A stretch of 64,000 nt of DNA from assembly GCF_028368975.1 (NCBI RefSeq), contig NZ_JAQNDM010000002.1, positions 3,776,425-3,840,424 on the forward strand, given 5' to 3'. Origin of the DNA: Stigmatella ashevillena (GTDB lineage: Bacteria > Myxococcota > Myxococcia > Myxococcales > Myxococcaceae). Shown here one piece after another: positions 1 to 9,862 of the stretch. The translations under genes were made by a program, and so were the position numbers. The number at the start of each line of letters is the position of its first letter. The stretch's first letter is position 1. A model generated the notes under the pieces. The model was not told the DNA's origin and did not search any database. It saw only the letters and a list, made by a program, of their open reading frames with translations.

Positions 1-1977
1 CAGGGCGGTCTGCACCCGGCGGAGGCCCCGCTCGTGGGACGCCATGTCACGCTCCAGCAACTGGAGGTTGCCGCCGATGATTTGCAGCAGGTTGTTGAAG
101 TCGTGCGCCACGCCGCCCGTGAGGTTGCCCACGGCCTCCATCTTCTGGGCCTGCCGCAACTGCTCTTCGATCTGGCGCTGCTCGGTGATGTCGCGCGCGA
201 CGGCGTAGAGCAGCCCGTCCTCGGGCACGGGCACCGCCATCCACGACAGCAGGCGGTAGGAGCCATTCTTGTGGCGCATGGAGTTCTCGAAGGCCACCGT
301 CCGGTGGCCCTCGGCCAGGCGCGCCACCTCGGCCCGCGTCCTCGCATGGTCCGCGGGGTGCTCGATCCACGCGGTGGTCTTTCCCAGCAGCTCCTCCTGC
401 GTCCACCCGAGAATCGCCGTCCACGCCGGGTTCGCGCTGATGAACCGGCCCTCCAGGTCCGACACCATCTGCAAATCCTGGGAGACGTTCCAGATGCGGT
501 CCCGCTCCCGCGTTCGCTGCGCCACCCGCTGTTCGAGCGTCTCGTTGGCCCGCCGCAAATCCGCCATCACCCGGACGCGCTCGCTGGCCACCCAGATGCG
601 GTCCGCCACGGCGTTCATGAATTGGACCTCGTCCCGCGACCAGTGGCGAACCTCCGAGTGGTGCAGGTACAGCATGGCCACCATGCGCCCCTGCTCGCGC
701 AGCGGCACATCGAGCAGCGCCCGGACGCCGAACCTCCGCAAGTGCCCCACCTGCCCCGCGGTCCTCGGATCGGCCTCCACGTCCGGGATGATGACGGGCT
801 CGCCTCGCTTGAGATCCTCGATGTAGGTGCCGTGGTTCGTGAACAGGTGAGTGCCCGACACGCTGATGACCCCAGGCCCGGACACCCAGTCCCGTTCGAC
901 CTCGACGCGCTCCTGGGACGCGTCCACCCGGCCGTACCCCGCGCGCAGGACGCCGAAGAGGCGCCCGACTTGTTCCATGGCCACGCTGGCAATGTCCGCC
1001 GTGCTGTCCAGCGCCCTCAGTTGCTCGCCGATCTCCGCGAGGACTGCCTGGCGAAGCTCTGCCCGCTTCCGCTCGTCGATGTTGAGCAACACCCCTGGGA
1101 AGCGGAGCGGCTTGCCCTCCGCGTCATGCTCGCAGTGGCCGTTGGCCTCCAGCCACAGGTAGGAGCCATCGAACTGCCGGGCGCGCAACTCGACGCGCAA
1201 CGGCTTGCCCTCCTGCAACGTCTGGAGGACGAGCGCCTCGACACGGGGGTAATCCTCGGGATGAATGGAGGAGGAGAGCTCCTGGGGCGTCACCTCCTGA
1301 GAGACCGCCTCGGGCGCCAGCCCGAAGGACTTCGAGAAGCGCTCATCAACGGTGATCCGGACGGAGGGAATGTCCCAGACCCAGGTGCCGAACACGGCCC
1401 CCGCATTCAACGCGAGTTGGATGCGCTCATTGGCCGCACGGAGCGCGTCCTCGGCGTGCCTTCGCTCGGTCACGTCTTGGACGACGCCAATCAGCCGGAC
1501 GGCCCGTCCCTGCGCATCCCGGACGAACTCGGCGCGCCGGGAGATCCACCGCAGCTCGCCCGTGCGGGCATGGCGAATCCGGTACTCCGCGTGGGCGGAC
1601 GCACGGCCCTGGAGCCGGGTATCCGCGCTGGAGGCAACATTCCGGTCCTCCGGAACGATGAGCGTCTCGACCTGGGTGGCGGACACGGACGCCACCACGT
1701 CAATGCCGAACAGCCGGCAGAACTCCGGGGTCACGGACATCGCATCGGTGGCGATCTCCACCGCGAACGCGCCAATGCCCCCGGCCTCCTGGGCGATGCG
1801 CAGCTGCTCCCCCTGCTCCCACGAGCCGCCCTGGGCCGAGGCGAGGAGCCGCGCCGCGGGCGAGGCCCCCATCGCCGCCGGGCCCGCGTCGATCCCCGCC
1901 TCCTGGAGCAGCCGCCGCAAGCGCGCGACCTCGGCCTCGAGGACCTGTTCCTGGGTGGGCGGGGAAGGACTCGGCAT
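1..1977 (-). CDS. Multi-PAS/GAF sensor histidine kinase, 3' end cut by window edge
   Basis: Reads on the minus strand from ATG 1977 ([20 protein letters not shown]) for 659 codons to the window edge with no stop, so the C-terminal part including the ATPase domain lies outside. A short N-terminal coiled coil is followed by two PAS/PAC segments (the first ends [16 protein letters not shown], the second [13 protein letters not shown]), a GAF-type region, another PAS (ending [18 protein letters not shown]) and the dimerisation H-box [17 protein letters not shown] with the phospho-acceptor His. No transmembrane segment is visible, so it is probably a cytoplasmic sensor. The H-box HDFNNLL is the type common in hybrid kinases of myxobacteria. 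Input signal and cognate regulator cannot be told. The long frame on the opposite strand is a high-GC shadow. Confidence 0.9.
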   Translation of the reverse strand, partial: MPSPSPPTQEQVLEAEVARLRRLLQEAGIDAGPAAMGASPAARLLASAQGGSWEQGEQLRIAQEAGGIGAFAVEIATDAMSVTPEFCRLFGIDVVASVSATQVETLIVPEDRNVASSADTRLQGRASAHAEYRIRHARTGELRWISRRAEFVRDAQGRAVRLIGVVQDVTERRHAEDALRAANERIQLALNAGAVFGTWVWDIPSVRITVDERFSKSFGLAPEAVSQEVTPQELSSSIHPEDYPRVEALVLQTLQEGKPLRVELRARQFDGSYLWLEANGHCEHDAEGKPLRFPGVLLNIDERKRAELRQAVLAEIGEQLRALDSTADIASVAMEQVGRLFGVLRAGYGRVDASQERVEVERDWVSGPGVISVSGTHLFTNHGTYIEDLKRGEPVIIPDVEADPRTAGQVGHLRRFGVRALLDVPLREQGRMVAMLYLHHSEVRHWSRDEVQFMNAVADRIWVASERVRVMADLRRANETLEQRVAQRTRERDRIWNVSQDLQMVSDLEGRFISANPAWTAILGWTQEELLGKTTAWIEHPADHARTRAEVARLAEGHRTVAFENSMRHKNGSYRLLSWMAVPVPEDGLLYAVARDITEQRQIEEQLRQAQKMEAVGNLTGGVAHDFNNLLQIIGGNLQLLERDMASHERGLRRVQTAL

Positions 1978-2081
1978 GTGGTACGGGGAGCGTGTCACAT
2001 GAACGGTTGCTGGGCACCCCCTGTGACGCAACGGGAAACAGGCGGCTGCCCCCTTGCTTCATCGGTCCTGCAACAGAACCC

Positions 2082-3740
2082 TCACTGCACGTTCAGGAAG
2101 ATGGCCGAGGGCACCCCCCAATTGCCCTGGCTGTCCCGGGCCTCGACGAAGAGGGTGTGCCGGCCGGGGGCCAGCCCCGAGGTGAAGACCGTGGCCTGGA
2201 CGGACTCGGCGGTGCTGTTGAAGAGCCCGTCCACCGGGTTCATGGCGTAGGTGGGCGTGCCGGCCACCCAGGACGGCGCGTCGAGGGTGTACCGGGCACC
2301 GAGGATGGCTTGCGACGCCTCGGTCCCGCCATTGGTGCCGTAGCGGGTGTCATCGGCGCGGGCGGAGAGGGTCACATTCGTGCCCTGAGAGACGGTGCTC
2401 GCCGACAGCGTGAGGGTGGTGGCATCAGGCCCCGAGGCCACCTGATAGGGTCGGCGCGCGGCCTTGAAGGCGTAGTAGAGCGCCTGCAGGTTCTTGGGGA
2501 AGATCGTGTTCTCGAAAGAGGTGCAGCTCTCGAAGAAGGCGTTGCCCATCTCGAAGGTATAGGAGGCGACGCCGAGTTCTCCATAGGAGAAGGCATCCGT
2601 GGAGCCCGTGGCCGCATAGAGGCACGAGGCCACCTGGCACGCCTGATAGCCATTGAAGTAGTTGAACTTGCGCCCCAGGGTCCTCAGTTGGGTGGCGTTG
2701 GGAGGCGACGTGGTGGTGGCGCCCCAGGGGTAGAGCACATAGCCGCCATAGCTGTGGAGGCTGAGCAACAGACCGGTGGCATCCGCGGGCGCGGCGTCCG
2801 TGGCACCCGGGCCCCGCTGGTCCGGGAAGATGGAGCGGATGTAGTTCTCCAGCGCCAGGGTCTCGGGCTCGGAGACGGCGGCGCGGCCCCGGTAGGTCTC
2901 GTTGCACGCGCTGGTGCTCGCGCCCGCCCCGCCCCAGTCGAAGCTGCTGTTGCGGTTGAGGTCCACGCCATAGGTCGTGGTGGAGCACGAGCCCTGGGAG
3001 GTGTTGGTGTTCTTGCGCTTGGAGGAGCCCGTCTCGGCGACGCGGCGGCCATCGGGGTTGGCTTGCACCACCACGTGCAGCTCATGGTGGTCGAGCAGCC
3101 AGGTGGCCTCGGCCTCGGTGCCATAGCGGGTGACGAGCTGCTCGGCGAAGCGCGTGGCCAGCTCCGCGGTGGCGTACTCGCGCGCGTGGATACCGCCCAT
3201 GAGGAAGAAGCGCGGCTTGGGGCCGGGCAGCGACTTGTTGGTGAGGATCAACACCCGCAGGTCATCCCCGGGGTTGCCCCCGGCGGTCACCTTGTCCCAG
3301 GTGTCGCCAATGTCCTTCCACTCGGCGAGGTTCGGGTAGGTGGTCTCGAGCCGGGCCATGGCGGCATAGGTCTCGTTCACGGTGCGGTAGCACGCATACC
3401 CGGAGATGCCCAGGCGGCCCATCTCGTCCTCCCGGGGCGCGTTCATGATCCGCGTCTGCTCTTCGAGCACCACCACCGTGCGCCCGGACGCCACCAGGGC
3501 ATCGAACTCCCCCGGGGAGAGGAGCGCCTCCACGGTGTGGTTCACATTGTCCACGGCGGCGGTGAGGTCCAACTTCTCGGCCAGTTGGTTGAGGTCTTCC
3601 CGGGAGGAGAAGGACACCTTGGCCACGAGGAGGGAGGGCCGGAAGGCGACCCCCTTCGAGGGGGCGGACTGCGCCTGGACGGCCAGGGGGGAGAGGGTGA
3701 GCGCTGCGATGGCAACGAGACCTGCGGCGTGCGACGACAT
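2082..3740 (-). CDS. Secreted M14 family zinc carboxypeptidase
   Basis: A 552-residue protein with a Sec signal peptide (residues 1-23, ending VQAQS). The M14 zinc site is plain: HxxE in GGIHAREYAT (His185, Glu188), the third ligand His329 in LLSLHSYGG, a substrate-binding Asn-Arg pair near 262-263 in DLNRN, and the catalytic Glu397 in YTFEMGN. After the catalytic domain (about 115-435) comes about 115 residues of beta-rich sequence that looks like an Ig-like C-terminal module, common in secreted predatory hydrolases. It probably trims C-terminal residues from extracellular peptides during protein feeding. Monocistronic: the upstream kinase starts about 100 bp beyond its stop, on the same strand. 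Confidence 0.95.
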   Translation of the reverse strand: MSSHAAGLVAIAALTLSPLAVQAQSAPSKGVAFRPSLLVAKVSFSSREDLNQLAEKLDLTAAVDNVNHTVEALLSPGEFDALVASGRTVVVLEEQTRIMNAPREDEMGRLGISGYACYRTVNETYAAMARLETTYPNLAEWKDIGDTWDKVTAGGNPGDDLRVLILTNKSLPGPKPRFFLMGGIHAREYATAELATRFAEQLVTRYGTEAEATWLLDHHELHVVVQANPDGRRVAETGSSKRKNTNTSQGSCSTTTYGVDLNRNSSFDWGGAGASTSACNETYRGRAAVSEPETLALENYIRSIFPDQRGPGATDAAPADATGLLLSLHSYGGYVLYPWGATTTSPPNATQLRTLGRKFNYFNGYQACQVASCLYAATGSTDAFSYGELGVASYTFEMGNAFFESCTSFENTIFPKNLQALYYAFKAARRPYQVASGPDATTLTLSASTVSQGTNVTLSARADDTRYGTNGGTEASQAILGARYTLDAPSWVAGTPTYAMNPVDGLFNSTAESVQATVFTSGLAPGRHTLFVEARDSQGNWGVPSAIFLNVQ

Positions 3741-3814
3741 GGGGGATGCTCCTCGGCATGGCCGGGTTGTCGGCCAGGGAGGATTTACAAGCTATTCCAA
3801 GGATTCGGGCTTGG

Positions 3815-6163
3815 CTACATTGCCTTCTTCAGCCGCAGCGCGTTTCCAATGACAGACACGGAGGACAGGCTCATCGCCGCGCTGGCGAGCATGGGGCTCA
3901 GCAACAGGCCGAAGGCGGGATAGAGCACCCCCGCGGCCAGCGGCACGCCGAGCAGGTTGTAGACGAAGGCGAAGAACAGGTTCTGCCGGATGTTGCGCAG
4001 CGTGGCCTGGCTGAGCGCTCGCGCACGGGCAATGCCCACCAAGTCCCCCTTCACCAGCGTCACCCCCGCGCTCTCCATGGCGATGTCCGTTCCTGTCCCC
4101 ATGGCGATGCCCACGTCCGCCTGGGCAAGCGCGGGCGCATCGTTGACGCCATCTCCCGCCATGGCCACCACCCGCCCCTCGGCCTGGAGCCGCTTCACCA
4201 CCTCCCCCTTCGCCTCCGGCAGCACCTCGGCCAGCACCTCGTCGAGGCCCAGCTTCCGGGCCACCGCCTCCGCCGTGGTGCGGCTGTCCCCGGTGAGCAT
4301 CACCACGCGCAAGCCCTCGCGCCGCAGGAGCGCCAGGGCCTCGGGCGTGGACGCCTTGAGCGGATCCTCCACCCCCAGCAGCCCCGCGGGCTGACCTTCC
4401 ACCACCACGAAGACCACCGTCTGCCCCTCCCGCCGCAGCGCCTCGGCGCGGGGGCCCAAGGCGCCCGCCTCCACCTCCAGCGCGGAGAGCAGCGCCGCGT
4501 TGCCCAGCGCCACGGCGGTGCCCTCTACCCGCCCCACCACCCCCTTGCCGGTGAGCGAGCGGAACTCCTGCGTCCGCGAGAGCACGGCCCCCCGCGCCTG
4601 GGCCCCGGCGACGATGGCGGCGGCCAGGGGGTGCTCGCTGCCCTGCTCCAGGCTCGCGGCCAGCCGCAGCAAGCGGGCCTCATCCATGCCCGCCACGGGC
4701 TCCACGGAGACGAGCTTGGGCTTGCCCTCGGTAAGCGTGCCCGTCTTGTCCACCACCAGCGTGTCCACGCGCTCCAGCCGCTCGAGCGCCGAGGCCTCCC
4801 GGATGAGCACCCCCATCTGTGCCCCGCGCCCGGTGCCCACCACCACGGAGATGGGCGTGGCGAGCCCCAGCGCGCACGGACAGGCGATGATGAGCACCGC
4901 CACCGCGTTCACCAGCGCGTGGGCGAACCTCGGCTCGGGCCCCCACACGCCCCACACGAGGGCCGTGAGCACCGCCACGGCGATGACGGCCGGAACGAAG
5001 ACGGAGGCCACCTGGTCCGCCAGCCGCTGAATGGGCGCCCGGGTGCGCTGGGCCTCGCCCACCCGCTGCACGATGCGTGACAGCAGCGTGTCCTTTCCCA
5101 CGCGCTCGGCCTTCAGGATGAGGCTCCCCGTGCCATTGACGGTGCCACCGGTCAGCTTCGCGCCCGGCCCCTTCTCCACGGGCAGGGACTCGCCCGTCAC
5201 CATGGACTCATCCACGGCGCCCTCGCCCTCCAACACCACCCCGTCCACGGGCGCCTTCTCGCCCGGCCGCACGCGCAGCCGGTCTCCTGGGTGCACCTGC
5301 TCCAGCGGCACATCCTCCTCGCCCCCGTCCTCGCGGAGGCGCCGGGCCGTGGTGGGCGCCAGGCTCAGCAGGGCCCGCAGCGCGCCCGAGGTGGCCCGCC
5401 GGGCCCGCAGCTCCAGCACCTGTCCCAGGAGCGCCAACGTGGTGATGGTGGCCGCCGCCTCGAAGTAGACGGGGATGGCGCCCCCATGGCCGGTGAAGGC
5501 GTGTGGCAACGCCCCCGGAAAGAAGGTGGCGAAGAGGCTGAAGAGGTACGCCGCGCCCGTGCCCAGCGCGATGAGGGTGAACATGTTGAGGTGCCGGTTG
5601 CGCACCGAGGCCCACCCCCGCTGGAAGAAGGGCCCCCCGCCCCAGAGCACGACGGGAGCGCTGAGCACGAACTGCGCCCACGCCAGGGCTCCGGGGGACA
5701 GCCGCCGCTGCACCGGCTGGCCCGGCACCATCTCCGACATGCCCAGGAACAGCACCGGCACGCTCAAGGCCAAGCACACCCAGAACCGGCGCGTCATGCC
5801 GATCAGCTCAGGGTCCGGCGTCTCCTCCAGCGAGGGAGATTCCGGCTCCAGCGCCATGCCGCACTTGGGGCACGCGCCCGGATGGTCCTGCCGGACCTCG
5901 GGATCCATCGGGCAGATGAACATCGTCCCGGGAGGAGCCTCTGGCGCAGGGGCCGACGCGGGCTCCAGATACTTCCGGGGATCCGCGCGGAACTTCTCCC
6001 GGCACTTCGGGTTGCAGAAGAAATAGCGGTGGCCTGCGTGCTCGAAGGTGCCGCCCTTGGGCTGATCGGGGTCCACCCTCATTCCACAGACCGGATCCAC
6101 GGGCCGGGAATCCTCCGAACTGGGCGATGACACGCCCTCATGTGCTTCCTTCATGGTCGTCAT
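3815..6163 (-). CDS. copA: Copper-exporting P1B-type ATPase with YHS and metal-binding N-terminus
   Basis: A 782-residue heavy-metal ATPase. Seen in order: a YHS domain (about 22-67, DPVCGM and FFCNPKC), a short heavy-metal-binding domain (81-107, CPMDPEV and CPKCGMAL), the actuator TGES near 323-326, the transport motif CPC at 428-430, the phosphorylated Asp472 in DKTGT, the HP locus at 511-512, and the hinge GDGVNDAP. The late membrane segments carry YN and MSLSS, the P1B-1 signature for Cu(I), so copper efflux to the periplasm is likely. No classical GMTCxxC HMA domain is present; the YHS and CPMDPEV modules replace it. Start taken as ATG 6163; ATG 6154 is possible. It is divergent from the VOC gene, whose start lies 26 bp beyond the ATPase start, so the two share a very short intergenic region. 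Confidence 0.95.
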   Translation of the reverse strand: MTTMKEAHEGVSSPSSEDSRPVDPVCGMRVDPDQPKGGTFEHAGHRYFFCNPKCREKFRADPRKYLEPASAPAPEAPPGTMFICPMDPEVRQDHPGACPKCGMALEPESPSLEETPDPELIGMTRRFWVCLALSVPVLFLGMSEMVPGQPVQRRLSPGALAWAQFVLSAPVVLWGGGPFFQRGWASVRNRHLNMFTLIALGTGAAYLFSLFATFFPGALPHAFTGHGGAIPVYFEAAATITTLALLGQVLELRARRATSGALRALLSLAPTTARRLREDGGEEDVPLEQVHPGDRLRVRPGEKAPVDGVVLEGEGAVDESMVTGESLPVEKGPGAKLTGGTVNGTGSLILKAERVGKDTLLSRIVQRVGEAQRTRAPIQRLADQVASVFVPAVIAVAVLTALVWGVWGPEPRFAHALVNAVAVLIIACPCALGLATPISVVVGTGRGAQMGVLIREASALERLERVDTLVVDKTGTLTEGKPKLVSVEPVAGMDEARLLRLAASLEQGSEHPLAAAIVAGAQARGAVLSRTQEFRSLTGKGVVGRVEGTAVALGNAALLSALEVEAGALGPRAEALRREGQTVVFVVVEGQPAGLLGVEDPLKASTPEALALLRREGLRVVMLTGDSRTTAEAVARKLGLDEVLAEVLPEAKGEVVKRLQAEGRVVAMAGDGVNDAPALAQADVGIAMGTGTDIAMESAGVTLVKGDLVGIARARALSQATLRNIRQNLFFAFVYNLLGVPLAAGVLYPAFGLLLSPMLASAAMSLSSVSVIGNALRLKKAM

Positions 6164-6188
6164 CCTCGGCTGTGGAAGACTTCAAACC

Positions 6189-6599
6189 ATGCTTGAACTT
6201 CGCGCGTGTATCGATGTCAACGATCTGGAGCAGGGCATTGCCTTCTACACCCAGGCCCTGGGACTGAAGGTGGGGCGCCGACTCGGAGACGGTTGGGCGG
6301 AACTGCTCGGCGCCCCCTCCCCCATCGATCTGCTCGCCAAGCCCGAGGGGAGTTCCGCCAGCCCCACGGAGGCCCTGCCCCGAAACTACCGCCGCCACTG
6401 GACACCGGTGCACTTGGACTTCGTGGTCGCCGATCTCGATGCGGCGGTCCAGCAGGCCCGGAGCGCGGGAGCCCTCATCGAAAAAGAGATTGAGGAGACG
6501 AAGTGGGGACGCATCGCCCTCCTTGCAGACCCTTTCGGACACGGCTTCTGCCTGCTTGAGTTCCGAGGGCGGGGCTACGACGAACTCCTTGCTCCCTGA
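6189..6599 (+). CDS. VOC (glyoxalase/bleomycin-resistance) family protein
   Basis: A 136-residue single-domain protein of the vicinal-oxygen-chelate fold, from MLELRACIDVNDLEQGIAFYTQ to FCLLEFRGRGYDELLAP, with the usual paired beta-alpha-beta modules and a Glu near the C-terminus (LLEFRG) in the metal-ligand position. Substrate unknown; relatives include glyoxalases, thiol transferases and dioxygenases. ATG 6189 is chosen because the frame upstream overlaps the start of the divergent copper ATPase. About 114 bp matching its 3' end recur at 13192-13305, so this gene took part in a local duplication. It converges with the immunity gene at 6628. Confidence 0.85.
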   Translation: MLELRACIDVNDLEQGIAFYTQALGLKVGRRLGDGWAELLGAPSPIDLLAKPEGSSASPTEALPRNYRRHWTPVHLDFVVADLDAAVQQARSAGALIEKEIEETKWGRIALLADPFGHGFCLLEFRGRGYDELLAP

Positions 6600-6600
6600 C

Positions 6601-6631
6601 AGGTGATCAACATCGATGTCTGGGGGTTTAG
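6601..6631 (+). repeat. Left arm of imperfect inverted repeat flanking a toxin-immunity cassette
   Basis: Thirty-one bases starting AGGTGATCAACATCGATGTC match the reverse complement of 8781-8811 at 27 of 31 positions, counted by eye. The arm overlaps the stop codon of the Imm11 gene. Together the arms enclose the AHH toxin and its immunity gene. It may be a recombination boundary or a duplicated downstream flank. Confidence 0.6.
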
Positions 6632-7200
6632 ACCTCCTCGAACCTTGTGCCGGTGGCGCCCATGCGATCCAAGGCCCTCTTTATCTCTCCGGAGACGATC
6701 AGTGGACCTATCCACCCTTCGCAACGGAACACGTTGGCGCTGCCCGCCTTGGCCTTGTCGATACGCATGTCACGCACGGAGGCATAGCGACCGACCATAT
6801 GAGGAGCTCCGTCTTCGTGAGTCCAGAGCCGGATCCGCGACGCCTCTTCGTCGATACAACGGATGAGGTGCGTGGCCACAAGGATGAGGTACTGATCCGG
6901 TTGGCCCTCCACTTCTACGGGGAACAGTTGCACATCTTCCGGAGCCAGCTCCGCGAACATGGACGCGACGCGGACATGGACCACCGGGAGGCCGACGGCC
7001 GCAAAAGTGAAGTCCAGCGGCTTGCCTGCGATCTCGACGGGAATTCTCACGTGGTCCGTGATGTGGACGGGGACCCCGCGCCTGAAAAGCCCCTCGTCCA
7101 CTTTCTCGCCGCGACTATTCGTCGGCGCGTCAAGGTGCCACCGGTGCGGGACGTTCACATCGTCGGCGAGCTTGAAGAAGCGCTTGGACATGGACTGCAT
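6628..7200 (-). CDS. Imm11-family immunity protein (SitI-type) for the AHH toxin
   Basis: A 190-residue cytosolic protein of the Imm11/DUF1629 type: FKLADDVNVPHRWHLD at the start, then IPVEIAGKPLDFTFAAVGLPVVHVR and FPVEVEGQPDQYLILVATHLI. It begins directly after the TAA of the toxin (stop and ATG adjacent), the arrangement expected for translational coupling of toxin and cognate immunity. Its closest relative in the window is 58491-59063, which ends in the same 12 residues (RMGATGTRFEEV). By family knowledge it should bind and neutralise the C-terminal nuclease delivered by kin. Specificity for this toxin is inferred from linkage. Confidence 0.88.
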   Translation of the reverse strand: MQSMSKRFFKLADDVNVPHRWHLDAPTNSRGEKVDEGLFRRGVPVHITDHVRIPVEIAGKPLDFTFAAVGLPVVHVRVASMFAELAPEDVQLFPVEVEGQPDQYLILVATHLIRCIDEEASRIRLWTHEDGAPHMVGRYASVRDMRIDKAKAGSANVFRCEGWIGPLIVSGEIKRALDRMGATGTRFEEV

Positions 7201-8562
7201 TTAGCGCGGAGGCAACCGAGTGACGAGTTGGTTCAGCTCTGTCCTCGGGGTCGCGATTTCCTTCGCCAGAGCCTTGAGGGCCCGCGTCAGCCCTTCACGG
7301 CACTCCACGACGGTGCGACAGGTCGCCGTTGCAACGTCCAGTTCTTCGTAGACGAGCTGGTGATACCGCTCCGGGTGCGGTCCATAGTGCCCAGGCAGAG
7401 GCATCTTGTTCGCCGGGTCCTCCATCGACATTCCCGCTTTGGCGAAGATCTGCCGGAACCTCGGCGTCCACGTGCCCCCACGCGCGGTGAATTTGTCGTT
7501 GCAGATGGTGGCGATGTGGTGCGTCTCGACGCAGGGGCCTTTGCCACGACTGGGCCGCGCCGCCATGGCCACCGCGTTCGCGGGCAGCGTGATGCTGACG
7601 CCCTCGGCACTGACCGCTATCTCCTCCACCGTCCCCAGCGCGGGCAGCCAGATTCCTGCCTGACCCTCGGCCTGCATGGCCACCTGCGCCGAGCCGGGTA
7701 GCGTCGGCACCTTCGCCGCGAACCGTTGCGCCGTCGCGCCAATGGCCGCCACCAGCAGCAGGGCCAACGCGCGCGCGGACTCTCGTCCGAGAATCCTGCC
7801 GAAGCGCTCGCCTGCCTCGCGGAGCTCCTCGAAGGTGGTGGCGACCTTCGCCGCCCCAGTCAACTCAGCCCAGCCCGTCACAAGGTTGTGGAGCGTGTCG
7901 TAGCCCACATACAGGAGCATCGCGACGCCCAGGACTGCCACCAGCGCCGGAGCCACGGGATTGAGGAGCAGGACCAGCAACATGGAACCCAACGTCCACA
8001 GGGCCGCGCTGATGAGCGTGCGGAATTCCACCATCGCTCCGAGCGCCTTCTTCATCTCGTCCAGCACCGGGCTCTTGCTCATCGCCAGCGCCCAGACGTA
8101 ACGGCCTTGCATGTCCAGGTAGCGCCCTGCCACCAGCGCGCCCCCGAGACAGTCGCCGTAGGAGTGATAGGCGCTCTGGCACCAGAGCCGATAGCGTTCC
8201 GCCAGCGCCAAATCCTCTTTCGTCAATGTGCCGTCCCAGGGCTCGTCCCCTGCAGGCACCAGCTTCTTATCCCGCTGAAGGTAGAGGTAATTGCCGCTCT
8301 GCGAATCCATTTGAAACGCCTTCTCCGCCGTCTGGCGCGGCGTGCCTGTCAGCCGCACCTCGCGCGCGAGGCGACTCACGGCCTGCTGGAACTCCGCTTC
8401 CTTCAGTTCCACCGGTTGCAGATCCGCCGTGCGGGGAACGTGGACGACGGCTTTGCCCTGGCCGACGTTCTCCACGAAGGAGCCCCGAGGGATGCTGGCG
8501 CACCCCACCAGCAACACGAGGAACAGGGCTTCAGCTTTCCAGAGCATCCTCCACGGCAGCAT
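7201..8562 (-). CDS. SitA-type lipoprotein polymorphic toxin with C-terminal AHH nuclease
   Basis: A 453-residue lipoprotein: signal peptide with lipobox LLVGC (Cys21), a shared helical delivery module (about 25-335) with a strongly hydrophobic pair of helices around residues 195-225, then a toxin domain from about 346. The toxin has the double His of the AHH nuclease family in ETHHIATICND (His348-349) and a conserved GHYGPHPERYH stretch. This fits Sit (swarming inhibition) lipoprotein toxins of myxobacteria, which move between cells by TraA-dependent outer-membrane exchange; transfer here is inferred. Residues about 60-335 are homologous to the HNH toxin at 13458-14717 and nearly identical to the broken copy at 57545-58490. 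Start ATG 8562 has AAGGGG upstream. No sitB-like gene is seen next to it. Confidence 0.9.
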   Translation of the reverse strand: MLPWRMLWKAEALFLVLLVGCASIPRGSFVENVGQGKAVVHVPRTADLQPVELKEAEFQQAVSRLAREVRLTGTPRQTAEKAFQMDSQSGNYLYLQRDKKLVPAGDEPWDGTLTKEDLALAERYRLWCQSAYHSYGDCLGGALVAGRYLDMQGRYVWALAMSKSPVLDEMKKALGAMVEFRTLISAALWTLGSMLLVLLLNPVAPALVAVLGVAMLLYVGYDTLHNLVTGWAELTGAAKVATTFEELREAGERFGRILGRESARALALLLVAAIGATAQRFAAKVPTLPGSAQVAMQAEGQAGIWLPALGTVEEIAVSAEGVSITLPANAVAMAARPSRGKGPCVETHHIATICNDKFTARGGTWTPRFRQIFAKAGMSMEDPANKMPLPGHYGPHPERYHQLVYEELDVATATCRTVVECREGLTRALKALAKEIATPRTELNQLVTRLPPR

Positions 8563-8780
8563 GTGTCACCCCTTCTTGCGAGGAGGGGCTCAGGGTAGAG
8601 GGCAGCCACGGGGAAGAGGAGGAGGCACCGGGTGGCGTCGGCCTTCAGCTCCGGACACCCTGCGGGTCGTTGCGCTCCACCGGACCCGAGCTGGGAGCCC
8701 GCGACGATGGCTACCGTCCTGGGGCGCGCCACCGGGCCGAGTTGGAGCTGTCCGACGCGCGCGCGTACCACCGGGCCAAA

Positions 8781-8811
8781 CTAAGCTCCCGGACATAGAT
8801 GTTGATCACCT
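8781..8811 (-). repeat. Right arm of imperfect inverted repeat flanking the toxin-immunity cassette
   Basis: Reverse-complement partner of 6601-6631. The shared core AGGTGATCAACATC is exact, followed by scattered mismatches. The 218 bp between this arm and the toxin start hold no convincing gene; part of them (about 8563-8680) recurs upstream of the toxin copy near 57440-57545. Confidence 0.6.
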
Positions 8812-8847
8812 CAATGAGTCATAGGTCCGTCCGATCTGGAGTCGAGC

Positions 8848-9054
8848 TTGAAGCGCGAACGTGCTGCATTCGTGTGCCGCCATGTGTTCGAAGGAAGCCA
8901 TCCCATCCTGCTGGCCGCACATGAGGATGGCGACTGGCAGTTCCTTTGTGGCGCAGCTCATGAGCCCGGTGATGGACCACGAGTGGTTGGCTTGAACCAT
9001 TGGCTCGAACGAGATCCGAATGCAGGGCCCATCCGTGTGTCGCGCCGACAGTGA
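8848..9054 (+). pseudogene. Truncated copy of the small conserved protein at 14745
   Basis: From TTG 8848 the product begins MKRERAAFVCRHVFEGSHPI and follows the 14745 protein almost residue for residue as far as LERDP. There the nucleotide match ends (about 9019) and an unrelated 11-residue tail leads to a stop. The intact copy goes on for about 30 residues (AEVLDLQQDWEAERLDESG). It is therefore a 3'-truncated duplicate, and it stands divergent from the AHH toxin rather than behind it. Confidence 0.7.
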
Positions 9055-9170
9055 CGAGACGGGCCCCTCACGAAGACAGGTAAGAATCTCGCCTTTTCAC
9101 GTCTTTATTGGGACCGCCTGGAACTTCGGGTGTCCTGAAGACATCCACGGCGGAACCAAGGAGAAGAACC

Positions 9171-9551
9171 GTGTTCCTGTTCAAGATGAAGCTGCTTTCC
9201 GCCGCCGCAGTGACCGGGGGCCTGCTGGCCTCGACCGCCGCCTGGGCGGATCAGCCCTCGGTCTATGATGGGCTTTGCACGCTGTCCCTGAGCGAGCCCG
9301 CGTACTTGGGCGTTGAGACGGGAGGCGAGCAGAATGGCTGGCTCAAGTACGGTGTGACGTGGAGCGCAACCTGCTCGGCCAGCTTCGATGTGGTCTTTGC
9401 GTGTGGTGGCGGTCAGGGTCACTCCTACCTTGCCGCAGGCTCCTACAGCAACTACGAGGTCTGCCGCTTCCCCCCGACTTGGTCGACCTACTCCATCACC
9501 TTCGGACGCCCCGGCACGGGAATCTTCGCCTCCCGCACCGGGCCACTCTAA
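9171..9551 (+). CDS. Small secreted protein, unknown function
   Basis: A 126-residue protein. GTG 9171 is chosen because AAGGAG at 9158-9163 is well spaced from it and too far from ATG 9186. The signal peptide (MKLLSAAAVTGGLLASTAAWA) should be cleaved before DQPS, leaving a mature chain of about 100 residues with four cysteines, many aromatic residues and alternating beta-like sequence. No family recognised. It stands alone between the accessory cassettes and the cytochrome operon. Confidence 0.75.
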   Translation: MFLFKMKLLSAAAVTGGLLASTAAWADQPSVYDGLCTLSLSEPAYLGVETGGEQNGWLKYGVTWSATCSASFDVVFACGGGQGHSYLAAGSYSNYEVCRFPPTWSTYSITFGRPGTGIFASRTGPL

Positions 9552-9564
9552 GTTATCCGGACTG

Positions 9565-9697
9565 AGTCCGTTCAGGGGGTGGCAGCGCGTGTGGGGTGAC
9601 TCCCAGCGCCCGTCCCACCACAGCAGCCGGACCACCTGCCCATGCCTCTTCCGTTGTAGGCGACTCACCACGTTTCCAACCTACCCCTGAACGGACT
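9565..9697. mobile_element. 133-bp MITE-like element with perfect 14-bp terminal inverted repeats
   Basis: AGTCCGTTCAGGGG at 9565-9578 is repeated as its exact reverse complement at 9684-9697. The 105 bp between have no start-to-stop gene. The spacing is too long for a terminator hairpin and fits a miniature element or an internally deleted IS. No clear target-site duplication is visible at the ends. It fills most of the 311-bp gap 9552-9862; nothing else is seen in the rest of that gap. Confidence 0.55.
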
Positions 9698-9862
9698 GAC
9701 TTCCTTTCCTCCTCATGCCCTGACTCTTCTCGCTTTCTTGCTCTCTCCCACCGCCTTCACCGGCTGGCGCGTTGGGCCATCCGCGGGCGGCAGGGGTGTC
9801 TCTTAACTGGAAGCTCTTTCGGTTGAGCGGCAAGCTCCCCCCCTCTCGTGTGCAGGAGCGAC

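Noticed and set aside
34..2250. Long open frame on the plus strand opposite the histidine kinase
   Set aside because: The minus strand holds clear PAS, GAF and H-box motifs; the plus reading is Arg/Pro/His-rich with no domain, typical antisense of GC-rich codons.
8226..8798. Plus-strand gene ending at 8798 upstream of the duplicate small protein
   Set aside because: Most of it is antisense to the lipoprotein toxin; only its last 30 codons fall outside, and they match no domain.
9565..9697. Inverted repeats as a transcription terminator
   Set aside because: The 105-bp separation is far too long for an intrinsic terminator loop.
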